A stretch of 64,000 nt of DNA. Source: Biomphalaria glabrata. Lineage: Eukaryota > Mollusca > Gastropoda > Planorbidae. Position 1 is the first letter of the stretch. Every line of letters begins with the position of its first letter. Of the stretch, positions 40,638-53,331 are shown one piece after another. The position numbers and the translations under genes were made by a program. Under the pieces are notes generated by a model. The model did not search any database and was not told the DNA's origin. It was given only the letters and a program-made list of their open reading frames with translations. The DNA is taken from positions 28,528,179 to 28,592,178 of the forward strand of contig NC_074711.1 in the NCBI RefSeq assembly GCF_947242115.1. Direction: 5' to 3'.

Positions 40638-41104
40638 GTGATATGATTCATACATTTTTGACAGTGTTAATATTGTATTTTTTATTTTAATCATTTTCTG
40701 TTTTTTTACTTTAATGAATTTTAAAAATCTAAAAGAAAAAGTAATGTGAGTGGTATCTTTGGAATTGAATTTTGTAAAATTTTGATGTTAAAGAAAATAT
40801 TGCATCTAATATGAATTCATATATTTGTAAAGTTTAGATTTTTTGTATTATAAATTGATAATACATTAGCAAAATTTAAGTAATGGCTGTTAAAGCAATA
40901 ATATAATTGATATATATATATATATATATATATACATATCTCTGTTAAAGCTACAACTAAGTTTTGCATTGAAAAAAAAACTAATTTCGAAAGTTACAAA
41001 TTAAATATGAACAAATTTTTACAACATTTTGAATTAGTCTTTTGCAACAGCATCGCAGGCATTGCTATAGAAAATATATTAATTAAATGTATTTTTTTAA
41101 ACAG

Positions 41105-41201
41105 GAAATTACAATTGAATCTACTCAAAAAGTAAAAGAACAGGATATTGTTTACATAGTTTCTAATCCTGGCATCAACATCACTTATGATTTATGTGGA
41201 G
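41105..41201 (+). CDS. Mucin-like gene, module 2, exon 5 (97 nt, phase 0 to 1)
   Basis: Acceptor tttaaacag, donor gtaaag. Reads EITIESTQKVKEQDIVYIV, then SNPGINITYDLCG plus one base. Same length and phase as exon 15524-15620. Contains sequon NIT and the module's closing Cys. The 20.5-kb transposon-filled intron follows. Confidence 0.8.
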
Positions 41202-42181
41202 GTAAAGCATTTATTGTTACATTTATCACACATTTAGTGGAATCACTTAATTCACATTGGACTGGAACAGGCAGTGACTTCAAATTAAATGAGTTGGCTG
41301 CCAGCTCAGGAATGTCATTAAATGGTCCTGGGTTTGAACCATGTATGTTGCCATCCCCATTCTGCAGGAAATTAGGGCTAGTTTGTAATAATCTTCGAAT
41401 CTGAAGACATTGCAGGCAGTCACTAAATGAACCTAACACTTACAATTTATACTATCACTCAGATATACAAAAGCCAATAACACCAAAGACTATCATATGT
41501 TGTCATATGCTTTTATATTTAGCCATGTCAAATAAAGTTCAAGAAGAGGTGTACGGGCTGTATCTGAAGTGTGAGAGACCTTCGAGGCAAATGAGCAGTG
41601 TTTCTCAGACTCGTTGGCGCCCCCACCCACTAAACGCTAAGTCTTTTTTTTTTCAAAAATAGTGTTATGTAGATAATTTAAACTGTTTAGTATAACCGAA
41701 AAAAAGTTCTTTCTGGAGATAGTATTAGAGAGACATCAGGTTCCTTATTAATCCCTATCCATCCTGTAAGGTGGTCTGTTGACGCGCCTTTAACTCCTCC
41801 AAGCGTCTTCCTTCGTTATCTCTGCTTGTATCGTCTTCAACGCATTTTTCTTCCCGTAGAAAGAAGAGCCCATGTCAATGTTAAATTATAACGAGTGAGA
41901 TGTTCCGATAATAAAGTATTTTATTGGAATCTGAGCGCAATATTTATATTAGTAAAAAAAAAAAAAGAAGGAGATGGCAGCAACCAAATACTATAATACG
42001 AGGAATGTTCGAGGTACATAGGCCTATTACGCACGCACGTATGTCTTAAGCTCATCTTCGTGTTCAGTAAGAAGCCTTACTGTTTTTAATCGATATTGTT
42101 GCAGACGCCTCACACAAAAAACGGTATATATTTTAAAAGATCCTTATTAGTAGATGATACGAAGTACTTTTTTTACAATAT

Positions 42182-42921
42182 TGTTATAAACCTGGTGGTG
42201 GCACAGATGGGGGTAGTGGTGTGAGTGTAGTCAGTCAACGCAAATCGCCCCAGGCCAGCGCTAGACGAGCGGTCAACCGTGACGAGTACGACGATCGGCC
42301 GAGACGAGCGTCAACAAGAGGGTTCGGGAAGAATCGCCGTCGTGAACAGAGCTCATTAGCGTCACGAGAATTATAGTCATCTGACCACCTAGAAAGGTCG
42401 AGCGGCGTTCTGTCCGGTTCTAGAAGGCCAGTAGGGACCCTATATAAAGAGCGGAGGTGTCGCAGTCAAGACGGTTCACGAGAGAGGGTTCAGAAAGCGG
42501 GTTCACGACAGGAGTTCAGAACACGGTCGACTACAGCACAGTTCAACGGTGTGGTTCTGTACGGAGCATTACGACGGTTCAGTGCGGAGTACTGTCAAGT
42601 ACAGTTGAGACGACTGGCGTCTTGATCTTGGTCTGCGATCGAGTCCGACACAACGAGCCTAGTGTGTGAAGTCAGCCCTGAACTGTTGAACCCAGTGCAA
42701 GCCCGGAACGAGACGGAGAGGCCAGTGCAAGAGTTGATACGGCGGAACGGTGTTATCGGAGAGATATTTGTACAGTGTACGTGCTGCCAATTGTACAGTA
42801 TTGGCTGTTATTTATGGACATTAAACCTTTACGTTATTTTGGAGCCCTGACTTGTCAAGTTCTTTAAGTTGGTGGTGTATGGTGCAGTTTGCAGAGAGCC
42901 TGGATAGCGAGACTCGTAACA
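42182..42921 (+). repeat. 5' LTR of element A (740 bp)
   Basis: Begins TGTTATAAACC and ends CTCGTAACA. Pair of 44314-45053. Confidence 0.92.
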
Positions 42922-42970
42922 CTGGTGTCAGAAGTGGGATCGGATCGTATCGGATAGGAGCGGATCTACT

Positions 42971-44302
42971 ATGGCTCGTCTGAAACTGCTGTACGAACTC
43001 GAAGTGAAAGAACTGAAGCGAGAGCTACGCGATCGAGGGCTGAAGACAAGTGGAATTAAAGAAACATTACAGGCACGCCTCCGGGAAGACATAGTGGAAG
43101 AAGAGGAAGATCCAGACACGTATCTTTTTGACGTAGAACCAGATATGGAGGAGCTCTTGAGCTCAATGCTAGGAAACATCAATTCCAAGATAGATGCCAT
43201 GAACACCAAGATAGCCGCCATGAACCAACGCATACCTGATGTGGAGGAGAGAATCATAAATACAGACGTTCGTTCAGATGCTAAAACCAGTGAGAGGAGC
43301 GTTGGTGGTGATCATGAGAACCCATTGAAACCTGACGAAGCCGTTGAGAGGCATATGCAAGTCGAGATATACCGGCCAGATCTGCACCCAACAGACGTTG
43401 GTCCAGCTGCCAAGACTGAAGAGGGAAGTCCTGATGGTGGTCAAGAGAATCCAAGGAAGCCTGACGTTGAAGTTGATGGACATTTGCACGACGAATGTCA
43501 TCGACAAGGTCTGAAACCAACAGACGATTGGCCCGATACTGAGACAAGAGAGAGAGTTCCTGATGGTGGAGAAGAAAGCCGAATGGAGCCTGACGCCGAA
43601 GACGAGGAACCTTTGCACGAGGAGTGTTACCAACCTGCCCTACGAGCATGCCCTCCAGACAAGGCTGAAGATGATGACCTGTACCACAATTCCCCGCCCT
43701 GTGGATTTGAAGCCCATCCCAGTCCTTCTTCACAAAGCCCTATGAAACCACCTCTTTTGCCAACGATCTTGGTATCCCCAGCCCTTACATCCAATACCTC
43801 TCCATGTGTCAAGTGGATGTCCTCGGTACCGACCGACAAGAGAGCGATGCAAACACAACGTCACTGCAACAAGAGGGCGATCAACTGGAGGAAAAGAAGG
43901 CGGCGGCGTTTGCGTAGTCCAACGTGCATTGTGATTCTACCAAGAAATAACTGCAGCCACATGAAGACCAACTGGCGGAGAAGAAGAAGAAGGCGACTTT
44001 TGCTGAGTGCAATATGGATGACCATGCGATCACGAGGTCGATACAACCAGATGAAGGCTAACTGGAGGAGAAGAAAACGTTTTCTGAGTTCCACGTGGAT
44101 GGCGATGAAAGCACGACGGCGAGGCAACCAGGTCAAGGCAAACTGGAGGAGAAGAAGGAAGCGACCATTGCTGACTGCAACATGGATGGCCCCATTAAGC
44201 TCAAGACGCAAGCCAACTGCCACCGATCGACCCCCACCTACAGCGATGAAATTTCACAGCCAATGTCATGAGGTTGAATCTGCCCGGGACGGACAGATCT
44301 AA
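42971..44302 (+). CDS. Element A protein: N-terminal SAP-like motif, Arg-rich repeats (443 aa)
   Basis: Residues about 1-36 (LLYELEVKELKRELRDRGLK followed by a Gly/Lys turn and an LxxRL end) fit a SAP motif, a short helix-turn-helix that binds DNA in nuclear proteins (family knowledge). An acidic stretch EEEEDPD and a helical segment follow. The middle is acidic with short repeated phrases (PDGG-E--KPD). The last third has four repeats, about 29 residues each, around NWRRRRRR (near 43880, 43970, 44057, 44138), then TDRPPP. No zinc knuckle or protease is seen. Homologous proteins occur in elements B and C. It may be a diverged gag or a captured host gene; I cannot tell. Confidence 0.75.
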   Translation: MARLKLLYELEVKELKRELRDRGLKTSGIKETLQARLREDIVEEEEDPDTYLFDVEPDMEELLSSMLGNINSKIDAMNTKIAAMNQRIPDVEERIINTDVRSDAKTSERSVGGDHENPLKPDEAVERHMQVEIYRPDLHPTDVGPAAKTEEGSPDGGQENPRKPDVEVDGHLHDECHRQGLKPTDDWPDTETRERVPDGGEESRMEPDAEDEEPLHEECYQPALRACPPDKAEDDDLYHNSPPCGFEAHPSPSSQSPMKPPLLPTILVSPALTSNTSPCVKWMSSVPTDKRAMQTQRHCNKRAINWRKRRRRRLRSPTCIVILPRNNCSHMKTNWRRRRRRRLLLSAIWMTMRSRGRYNQMKANWRRRKRFLSSTWMAMKARRRGNQVKANWRRRRKRPLLTATWMAPLSSRRKPTATDRPPPTAMKFHSQCHEVESARDGQI

Positions 44303-44313
44303 GGAGGGGGCAG

Positions 44314-45053
44314 TGTTATAAACCTGGTGGTGGCACAGATGGGGGTAGTGGTGTGAGTGTAGTCAGTCAACGCAAATCGCCCCAGGCCAGCGCTAGACGA
44401 GCGGTCAACCGTGACGAGTACGACGATCGGCCGAGACGAGCGTCAACAAGAGGGTTCGGGAAGAATCGCCGTCGTGAACAGAGCTCATTAGCGTCACGAG
44501 AATTATAGTCATCTGACCACCTAGAAAGGTCGAGCGGCGTTCTGTCCGGTTCTAGAAGGCCAGTAGGGACCCTATATAAAGAGCGGAGGTGTCGCAGTCA
44601 AGACGGTTCACGAGAGAGGGTTCAGAAAGCGGGTTCACGACAGGAGTTCAGAACACGGTCGACTACAGCACAGTTCAACGGTGTGGTTCTGTACGGAGCA
44701 TTACGACGGTTCAGTGCGGAGTACTGTCAAGTACAGTTGAGACGACTGGCGTCTTGATCTTGGTCTGCGATCGAGTCCGACACAACGAGCCTAGTGTGTG
44801 AAGTCAGCCCTGAACTGTTGAACCCAGTGCAAGCCCGGAACGAGACGGAGAGGCCAGTGCAAGAGTTGATACGGCGGAACGGTGTTATCGGAGAGATATT
44901 TGTACAGTGTACGTGCTGCCAATTGTACAGTATTGGCTGTTATTTATGGACATTAAACCTTTACGTTATTTTGGAGCCCTGACTTGTCAAGTTCTTTAAG
45001 TTGGTGGTGTATGGTGCAGTTTGCAGAGAGCCTGGATAGTGAGATTCGTAACA
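44314..45053 (+). repeat. 3' LTR of element A (740 bp)
   Basis: Same length as the 5' LTR and nearly identical to it, preceded by a purine tract. Confidence 0.92.
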
Positions 45054-45734
45054 ATATTTTAACTTTTTAAACATTGATATTGTGATTTTACTAGGTTAAT
45101 ATTCAAAATTTAATTGATAAACACAATGAAAAGACACGTTTTAATTTTACCCGTGCAAAATAGTTTGAATTGCTTCACCCCTCCCCATTGGTCAGGACGT
45201 CGCACCCTCATGAGAGAACGTCGGCCTTCCCCCCCCCCCCCCCCTGGAAATTTCCTGCAATAGTTCATGCGAGTTTGTAATGGGCTAGAGCTTGTTGTCC
45301 TAAGTTTATCCTCATGTTAAGAAAGGCATCTTGTAGCGGGCCTGTTCTGTTCACGCAAAAAAAACGTCAATAGTATCATGGTACGTTAGTAGGGAGAAAT
45401 TGGTTCGTACTGCCGTAAAAATCGCGTAGAATCGCGTAGTTGAAGAGGCATTAAAATGTTTTATTTTAAAGAGCTTTTTTAAATCAATGTTTCTGCTAAC
45501 CTAGAAAAGTTCTACTTTGACGATAAAATCACGTCACATAATTAATAATTTAATTTATTAAAATTTGATAATAATGTTGTTTTCGCTAATTTTTATAAAA
45601 TAACTGCAATGCAAATACAATCAATTTTTGTTCTAAAAAAAAAAACTGTCTATGCATTCCACGTGTTATCACGTTACTATTTGGTCATTTGTACCAAACA
45701 AAATAAAAATATATAGGCCTACATTAGAGCCTAA

Positions 45735-45951
45735 CAGGGGCGGACTGGCTATATGGGCATCTGGGCAAATGCCCGGTGGGCCGGTACCCAAATGGGCCGG
45801 TTGGGCCACCGAAATGGCCTGATCGAAGCCACCATGGCACATATCAAATAGTTAAAGGTTTTATAATATTCTAAATATATTATTATTATTATTTTTATAT
45901 GCTGATTTAAAAAGACCTATATTGCTTATAAAGATATAGAGTTCACTGTAT
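45735..45951 (+). mobile_element. hAT-family terminal piece
   Basis: CAGGGGCGGACTGGCTATAT then gggcaaatgcccggtgggcc: the same terminus as the right end of the element at 4545-6518. Its other end is not found; LTR element B lies directly beside it. Confidence 0.7.
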
Positions 45952-47714
45952 TGAAATAGCTTAAGTGAGAAAACTTAACGAGGCACATCGATATTTATTG
46001 ACAAGACATCACAGGTACACAAACAACATCTATCTCCATATTGGCTCTCTACTTGGGCGGAAATCGTTTGTCACCTCTGTCAACATCCGACTTGTCTGGT
46101 CATTGATAGTGCGCACCTTCTTTCTGCACTATCTTGGATGGCGGTGTGCATGGCAAGGTTATAACATTGCCCCCGTCTTAGCACTTTTCGTCCCGAAAAG
46201 AAACACTGCAGCTGAGGTTTGACAGTTCAGGTGGAGGTCGATCAGTGGGAGCCACAGGCGGCAGGGAGCGTGTTCCCCACGAAGCTTTGTTTTCCTCCAG
46301 TGCCGTTTTCTCTTTCTCCAGTTGACCAGGCTGTTGTTGCGACGATGACGTGGCCGTTTGCCACACAAAGAGATAGTGTCGAGCACTGTTTTCTTCAGCA
46401 CAGCCGTTGATCGGACACGCTGTCTCAGCAGACCTTCCCGACAGACGCCTCTCAAGGGAGCTGCAGGTTCACATGCAGCCACGTTGCAAAATAAGTCCAA
46501 TGCACCGCAGTCATCCTCAGACAACAGTCTCTCGTCCAGAAGATAGGTCTCTTCAGGTTCAAGTGGAAAATGTCTTCCTCTTGACAGCTCAGATTTAGAG
46601 TGGTTTGATTGACATTCATCTTTGCCAATGTCGATGATGATGGTAGAAGTACATATGCCCTGTTGGTGGTTTTCTAGGCATCTAAATTCTATGTGTGATG
46701 CGCCGCACGTACAGTTCATGCTAAAATTCTGGATGCAGTTGTCAAGCTTCGAATTTCCCTCGTGAGCACCGGCAGATAGGCAGAGGTCATTAAGGTCCAT
46801 AGCAACAGGCTTGAACACAGACCCAACGTTGTCTTGCTCCGTCCGGCTCATTGAGGTACTGGTAACAGGTACAACAGCAACAAACGCTTCAGGCACGTAA
46901 CAGTGTTCAGTTTCTTCATTTGTCTCTTTCCGTTCGATTCGGTACATCTCGTTGAGATCATCACAGCAATCGTTGTCACGTTTCTCGTCTTGGAAGTCAC
47001 AACCACAAGACTTGCTCACAACACAGACACAGACGGCGCTCAAATCCCCAGCGTCTCCGTCACCACTGTTTGTGCAGCCACAGTCTTGACCACGCAACTT
47101 CTTTACCAACGAGTCTACAGGCAACTACTCCTTTACCAACGAGTCTACTCCTTCTTTCGCTTGAGACACCATTTTATCTGCCTTGTTCCCCATACTGTTA
47201 ATTTGTTCACACATTGCTTCAATACCTTCCTGTATCTTGCCAATAAGCTCATAAATCTCCGGTTTAATTTCAAATAAGTAGGTATCTGGATCTTCGTCTT
47301 CATCTATCAAGACTTGCAGGAGACGAGCTGTAAGCACCTCTTTGGTACCACCAATTATCACATATCGGTAACGAAGTTCCTTCCTAAGCTCTTTAACTGA
47401 GAGTTGGTCTAATTGTTTCAAAGCTGCCATTGTAAATCCTACCTCCTCTCTTTGAGTTGCCTATGATCCCACATCTTACACCAATTGTAATAGCTTAAGT
47501 GAGAAAACTTAACGAGGCACATCGATATTTATTGACAAGACATCACAGGTACACAAACAACATCTATCTTAGGCACAATCTCTCCATATTGGCTCTCTAC
47601 TTGGGCGGAAATCGTTTGTCACCTCTGTCAACATCCGACTTGTCTGGTCACTGATAGTGCGCACCTTCTTTCTGCACTATCTTGGATGGCGGTGTGCATG
47701 GCAAGGTTATAACA
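45952..47714 (-). mobile_element. LTR element B: short, pol-less, SAP-type, with about one break
   Basis: LTRs 45952-46166 and 47486-47714 with TG...CA ends; 4-bp target duplication GTAT (45948-45951, 47715-47718). The LTR pair shows more difference than in A, C or D, so it is older. A primer site like that of C (tRNA-Leu type) is partly kept beside the right LTR. The internal part encodes on the minus strand a SAP-type protein (region 46159-47430) related to that of element C; it looks broken about once. The LTRs belong to the same family as those of C, not A. Confidence 0.88.
46159..47430 (-). pseudogene. SAP-type protein region of element B
   Basis: Starts with LKQLDQLSVKELRKELRYR, a SAP-like motif as in A and C, then EDEDPDTYLFEI and a short helix. 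The middle has Cys-rich and acidic text (GCTNSGDGDAGD, MSRTEQDNVGS) almost matching element C. The C-terminal part has the basic NWRKRKRHWRKTK motif. Treated as a fossil; about one break. Confidence 0.7.
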
Positions 47715-47821
47715 GTATGCATGCATATCGATACATTATCAAACTTAACAATGATTTTGAGGACAGGTACACCTATGATGCCCATCACATGATAGTTTTT
47801 ACCACTATTCATTTTTTTTCA

Positions 47822-47893
47822 TTCGGGTGTCACCCCCTAATGGGTGTCACACGGTGCGGACCGCATCCCCCCCCCCTTTTTGACGCCACTAGT
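47822..47893 (-). repeat. Possible DNA-transposon terminus
   Basis: The reverse complement begins actagtggcgtcaaaaaggg with a G run, resembling CAGTGGCGT-type hAT termini. Partner end not found. Confidence 0.35.
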
Positions 47894-48610
47894 CAGGGCC
47901 GGTTTTAGGCCACTACAGCCTATGCGGTCGCAGTGGGCCCCGCGATTTCATAGGCTCCGCGCTATGTGAATTCTATGCGTGAATAATTAAATTAAACCAT
48001 TTTAACTTATTATTAAAGGATTCTCCTGAAATTATAAAATATAAGAAAAAGTCATGAAAATCTCCTGAAATTATTAAAATCTTCTGAAAACTGATGTAAA
48101 TTTCCTTAAAACAGACAAAATGGGTATTACGAAGTGTCATTCAATATGGAAAACGCCAATCCTACTCGCGATTAAAAACAAACAAACGAAACAGCTTTGT
48201 CAGGTTTCATTTAATAAAAATGTAATAATAAGCCGAATTTTAACCAAAACAAGAATTTCAAATACTTAATTTACTTTAGTAGTCACTGGCATGCAGATAT
48301 ACATCTAAATCTATCTCGACCTCTTAGACAAAACAAAAAAGCGATATTTTGCTGATCGATAGTAAATCTAAAAGGCATATCTGAATGTTTATCAGCTTTT
48401 TTGTTGGAAAACTACTATCTACTGTAGATGGCTCGTAAAGTTAATTTGACAATGATTTTGTACTTAGTAAACTATGAATAAAATGCAAAGACGAATTTTT
48501 TTTCTAATACAAAATCTTATAATTTTCTCTTATTATCCTTATCACAACCCAATTTAGGCCCCGCGCAATCCGTTTCGCATAGTGCCCCGCAATCTATAGG
48601 ACCGGCCCTG
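47894..48610. mobile_element. Short non-autonomous hAT-like element (717 bp)
   Basis: Ends CAGGGCCGGTTTTAGG at left and, inverted, CAGGGCCGGTCCTATAG at right; perfect 8-bp target duplication CCACTAGT (47886-47893 and 48611-48618). AT-rich centre, no coding. Confidence 0.88.
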
Positions 48611-48618
48611 CCACTAGT

Positions 48619-51600
48619 GTAACTAATGACCTCAGACATACGCTTGAAACTAGTAGACCCTAACGCCATGTTACTTATATACGGCATTCATTTAACGACC
48701 TTCACATTTTAGCAGTTGTTCTGTTGTCACAGATTAATAATAAATTACTGTAGACGTTACTAATTAATAATGATAATAACGAGACTGTCTTTATCAAGGT
48801 AGACATATATAACTAACTTTTTATTTCCGTCCGATTCTTTGCTTTCGCATAAAACATAAACAACAAACAATGACGTAATATCTTCTAATATTAACACAGC
48901 AGTGGAGACAATCAATGCCATTTTTGCATATACTGATGTGTTAGCATCGATACTTAGAGTTGCCTACAAGTACGCATCTTACGTATTTTGTATTCAAATT
49001 GACACGAAAATACGCATTTTGCCCTCTAAACCAAAAAAAAAAGGCCCATCAGCGAAATGGCATATAAAGCGAACACCTCCCCGTAATTTTTATCCATTCT
49101 TATTTATTTCAAAAGTAACTGCAGAACTAATAAAATGGTATTACAAAGACTCCATTTTTCAACATTTCCCACATGTTTACTTTCGTTTTCCCATATACAA
49201 TAAAGCATAGCTGAAGGCAAAGTTGACATGTATGGAAATTTCATTCTCAAAACGTTTCCGGATAAACGAGAATTGGTCGGAACTTAAGGCGATTTTAAAG
49301 CACCAATGGACATCGGCCGAAAATAAAATTTGCATATTGTACTTCTAAATAGATGTGGAAATAGTTAGCTATAATAGCTAAGGATATTTATTCCGTTGAA
49401 AAAAATATATTATGGGATGTTCGCTCAAAACGACCTTTTTAACTGAAAACCTATTCAGCGAAAGCCCTTATAATAAGCTTAAAAAGACATTTAATGATAA
49501 TTTAGTGACTGATTTAATCTTTTGTTGTTTTTTTTTGGTCTTATCTATTGTTATTGTTTGTAAACTGAAATATTAAAATAATAGGCCTATTTTTAACTAC
49601 AATTTCGAAGATTAAGGATGAGTGCATTACGTGTTTCACATGACTACGCCCATCATATTTTCCCGCATTTTCTTTCCGTCTAAAATGTTTGACTCGCAGC
49701 TCTCCAACAGTCTCTCGGAGGTCATATGCTGGCAGTTACTTTCCTCTGTGCCAGTGAGGGTGCCAGTGAGGGTGAAATGACGCTTCAGTTGATCTTAACA
49801 GCACTTAGGCCTATACGGCTTATACGGGGGATCTGCCATTGGGTCAATCAGCGTGTGTGTGTGTGTGAGGGGGGATATCGAGTTGATGGTGATTAAGTGC
49901 ACTGAACATATAAGTTCTTTAAAAAAAATAGTCGCAGTAACGAGATTTTATGAAATGGAGAGTAAAACGACGTGGACTAGCCTATAGGGAGAAGGCGAGA
50001 AAGAATTTTGTAGTTTCTTTCTTTAAAAAAAATATGTGATCGCAAGTTTCGTAGGCTATATAGACATTAGTTCCAAGCAGAGAAAGGAGATGTGGAGCAA
50101 TGGCCTAATGCCTCAAGAAGGACAATTGTTATAATGTTTTATGGAAGAAGTTAGATGATAGAAGTAATTGAAGCATAATTTCCTATATTTTAACATGCTA
50201 TTTCGCTATTTTTTACGGCCTTTCGCTCATTATGAGTCTCGCGAAAATTGCGTTCGCTGATTAGGTCCGACCCCTACCGTAAGTTGACTTGAATTATAAA
50301 TTTAATAGCTGATATGGAAAAAGGAGTCAAATTTAGTTTTATCGCTCAATGGCTGAGGAGTCCGTAGATGTTTTCATTTTTTAAATAAGTTTAACCATTG
50401 CGGAGTTATAAATTCTAAACTAAAACCTGGCACAAAAGCGTTCGCCATTGGTCCTTTCCGATAGATCTATCTAGACTAGTATCCATTTTTTTTTTCGCAT
50501 GAGCTAACGCGCGGAAATTTAAATGTTTACTAGTAGGACAGGCCTAGATAAATTAGATCTAGATCTAATTAATTCTAATTCACCAATACTTATGCTAGAT
50601 CTAAATAGAAATCTAATAATAGGCCTACTGCAGTACTGAATCTATCTAGTAATTGTATGACGTATGTAGAACTAGACTAGATGAGTAGATCTATGTTGTA
50701 TCTAGATCTATAGTAATAGTCTAGAGTCTAGTAGAGGCAGGCAGTATAGGTATAAGTTATACTATAAGATAAGTATAGACTATAGACGACATACTCTCAG
50801 TACTTTAAATTAGATCTAGTAGCTTCTTATATATTAGGCACAGCTCATCGAATTCTCCTTTAAGAAACACGTCGCTTTTTTTGTTTATAATTAATTTGTT
50901 TTTATGTTTGGAGCTAAAAACGACGTTTTGGGACAGTGCATGTCCAATTTTAGATAAGTTCCTGTATTTTTGTTCCGCTTTTCCAAAGCAGATGGCAGTT
51001 TTTTAGATTCTCGGTAACCAAGTATGTAAAGCTATTCTCCCCCGGCAATTCATACCCATATAAGGGATTAAGGCTATATTAATAATAATAATAATCTTTA
51101 TTATCTGTAAGGAAATTTGTCTTACAATTTGTGCATTACACCAAACAAAAAACATTATAAATATAAGAAACCAAAGTGTACATTCACACCAGACTCATAA
51201 TTTACATGTGACAAAGTTTATACCAGATTGTTCTTATTTAATGATTTGATTGCCAGGGGAACAAAAGAGTGTTTGTGTCTGTTTGTCTTTGCTATCGGTG
51301 TCTTATTATTATTAGCCTGTTTGATCGTAGGCTGATGGATATATCATAAAAAGGTTCCAAACATCTTTGAAAGACATTTCAATCACATTTATTCCGTAAT
51401 AAAATTAAAAAAGGAGGTGTTTCAACATTAATAATGAATTTAACACATTCTCCTGCCTATAGTGCACAAGGCAAAATCGTAATAAGAAATATTACTGGGA
51501 TTAATAAATCTATGATTTTTTCAATGCATAAACGTGACCTAGATCGAGATATATATAATATATAATTTATGAATGAAAGAAAAAGTGTGGGCTGCTAATT

Positions 51601-51990
51601 TGAAGCCAGAGACCATGCCCACTGCAGGTGATCACGCCTGGCGAGTGCTGGCGGTGAGGAGAGGTGTACACTAAGCGTGTAGTGTCACAACCTATCATAC
51701 AGGCAGTGGAGGGAAGGGGGAGAGAGTCATGAAAAGAATTATAAGCATCTATGGGAGGGAGGGGATGTTAAGGTGTAACAAAACGAACATCCAAATTATG
51801 AAAAGAAGAGGGTCCTTGAATGGGAAATAAAAAGAAAGAGAGAATTTAATACATATGTAGCCTAGTTGAAAATATCATGTTTATTAAATTATGATAATTA
51901 ATTTTTAGATCTATAATTTATAGAGATTTATTTCTGTCTGTTTTTACACATAGATTATATAGGTAGGCATATATAAATAAATAAACTATA
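48619..51990. other. Intronic stretch: no gene; low-complexity and a repeat tail
   Basis: Contains a TAGATCTA-rich block (about 50460-50860) and an AAT run at about 51083-51102 followed by ctttattatctgtaaggaaa, which looks like the reversed 3' end of an interspersed repeat. A 102-codon open frame at 48902-49210 has no recognisable domain and is not called. Confidence 0.5.
50460..50860. repeat. AGATCTA-rich low-complexity block
   Basis: Many overlapping copies of tagatcta and ctagat with short spacers. Similar patches occur near 11220-11290. Confidence 0.7.
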
Positions 51991-52925
51991 TGTGAGCAGG
52001 TCAGGCAGGCGCGAGTGGGAGGGCCTATTCTCTGCTGCTCAACATTAAAATTTTACCTAACAGTAGGCAGATGTTAGCGCTACTGGGTGGGCTCAATCTG
52101 TGCACCTCGGTATGGTGACCAAGGGGCTAGAGTAGCCTAAGTAACCAGACAACTAACTATACTACTCAACTAAATGAAAACAAGATAAACTTTAGTTTAC
52201 GATAAATAAAACAAAAAGAAACTTTATTTACATACAAAAATAAATCAATAATAAAAAAATAATATATACACTAGCTTGACTAATCACTACTACTGAACCC
52301 ATCAACTAACTAAAACCCTCTAAATCTACACCACTACAAACACTAACACTACTAACCAAACCAACTATCTCACTAAATCACTACAGCTACTACCCTAGAC
52401 TTAGATCGACAAACAAACTACAATAAACTAGTCTAGATCTACAATATCATACTACTACAACCAACCCATATCTAAAACAAGAACATCTTAGCCTTAGGCT
52501 AAGGACATTACTATTCACTAAGAACAGAACTGAGAAACAGACTATAAATATAACTAAGCCACTAATAATAAGGCAACACTACAGAAACAAAATAAAACTA
52601 GATTCCCTAGAATTAGAATAGATCTACAACAGCAATTATAAGCAGCAATATTCAACAGCAGTTAAAAGCAGTAACACAGCAGTAATAATAGCAGGCCGTC
52701 CCAGGTACAGGAATAAAAATATAATTAGACGACAGACCACAAAGATATTCAGCTGTCACACAGACAGATATGGTACTGACCACTGGTCAACTGTACACTG
52801 AACTGTTTTAAAACAGCGTGGCATCACTTTTTATACACAAAAAGCGGAAGTAGAAATAATAAGTTTGGCACTAGCCTATAAAAATAAAATATATAAAAAT
52901 ATAGCTCTGGGAGCGCAAGCTCACA
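51991..52925 (-). repeat. 3' LTR of element D (935 bp)
   Basis: The left copy lies downstream with respect to the gag strand. Same length as 55072-56006 and nearly identical to it. Confidence 0.92.
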
Positions 52926-53331
52926 TTCATCCCGCCTTAAATTTTTGCGTCCTCGCAAAACAAAATACTAACAAACTACTTAAAATGCATTACATACATA
53001 CTGCTGACATATTCTACAATCAAAGAAAATACACACTAAAATCTATTTCACACAAAAATATACATCTCCATGACATGACTTAGATTACATTGCTTTACAA
53101 GAACAAAAGCAAAAAAAAATATACACTTCATCAGCTAAAAACACAAGAAAATACTCTTGATTCTGTACATTCTCAAATAGGTACAGCAACTACTAAGCTT
53201 TAAAAAAAGCTTTTAAATACACATGTAGATAACATGTACTCATAGAGTTACTACAACTAATAAATATTGTTACATAGGAATGCAACCAACATATTAAATA
53301 AAAATTACAAATATACAAATGAAGAATTATG

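Larger units (their letters stand above)
42182..45053 (+). mobile_element. LTR element A: short, pol-less, SAP-type, looks whole
   Basis: Two 740-bp LTRs (42182-42921 and 44314-45053; TG...CA ends) that by eye differ at only about two sites, so the insertion is very young. 4-bp target duplication ATAT (42178-42181, 45054-45057). The primer site after the left LTR, TGGTGTCAGAAGTGGGAT (42923-42940), complements a tRNA-Leu 3' end. A purine tract (aaggagggggcag) precedes the right LTR. Each LTR has a TATA-like tatataaa. The internal part is only 1.4 kb and encodes one protein (42971-44302) and no reverse transcriptase, so it depends on another element. It is GC-rich against its surroundings. Ty3-like by target size; the clade is not certain. 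Confidence 0.9.

Noticed and set aside
41202-41404. Open frame continuing past exon 41105-41201
   Set aside because: A good donor at 41202 and the phase 1 pattern match module 1; the extension is intron.
42457-42850. Small open frames in the LTR of element A, repeated at 44589-44982
   Set aside because: They lie wholly within the LTR, repeat because the LTR repeats, and show no domain.
41598-45215. hAT-like termini (cagtgtttctcagactcg at left, reversed gttctctcatgagggtgcg at right) around element A
   Set aside because: The inverted match is weak and no 8-bp duplication could be found; left as a possibility only.
48902-49210. 102-codon open frame
   Set aside because: No recognised domain, no splice or promoter context, composition like its AT-rich surroundings.
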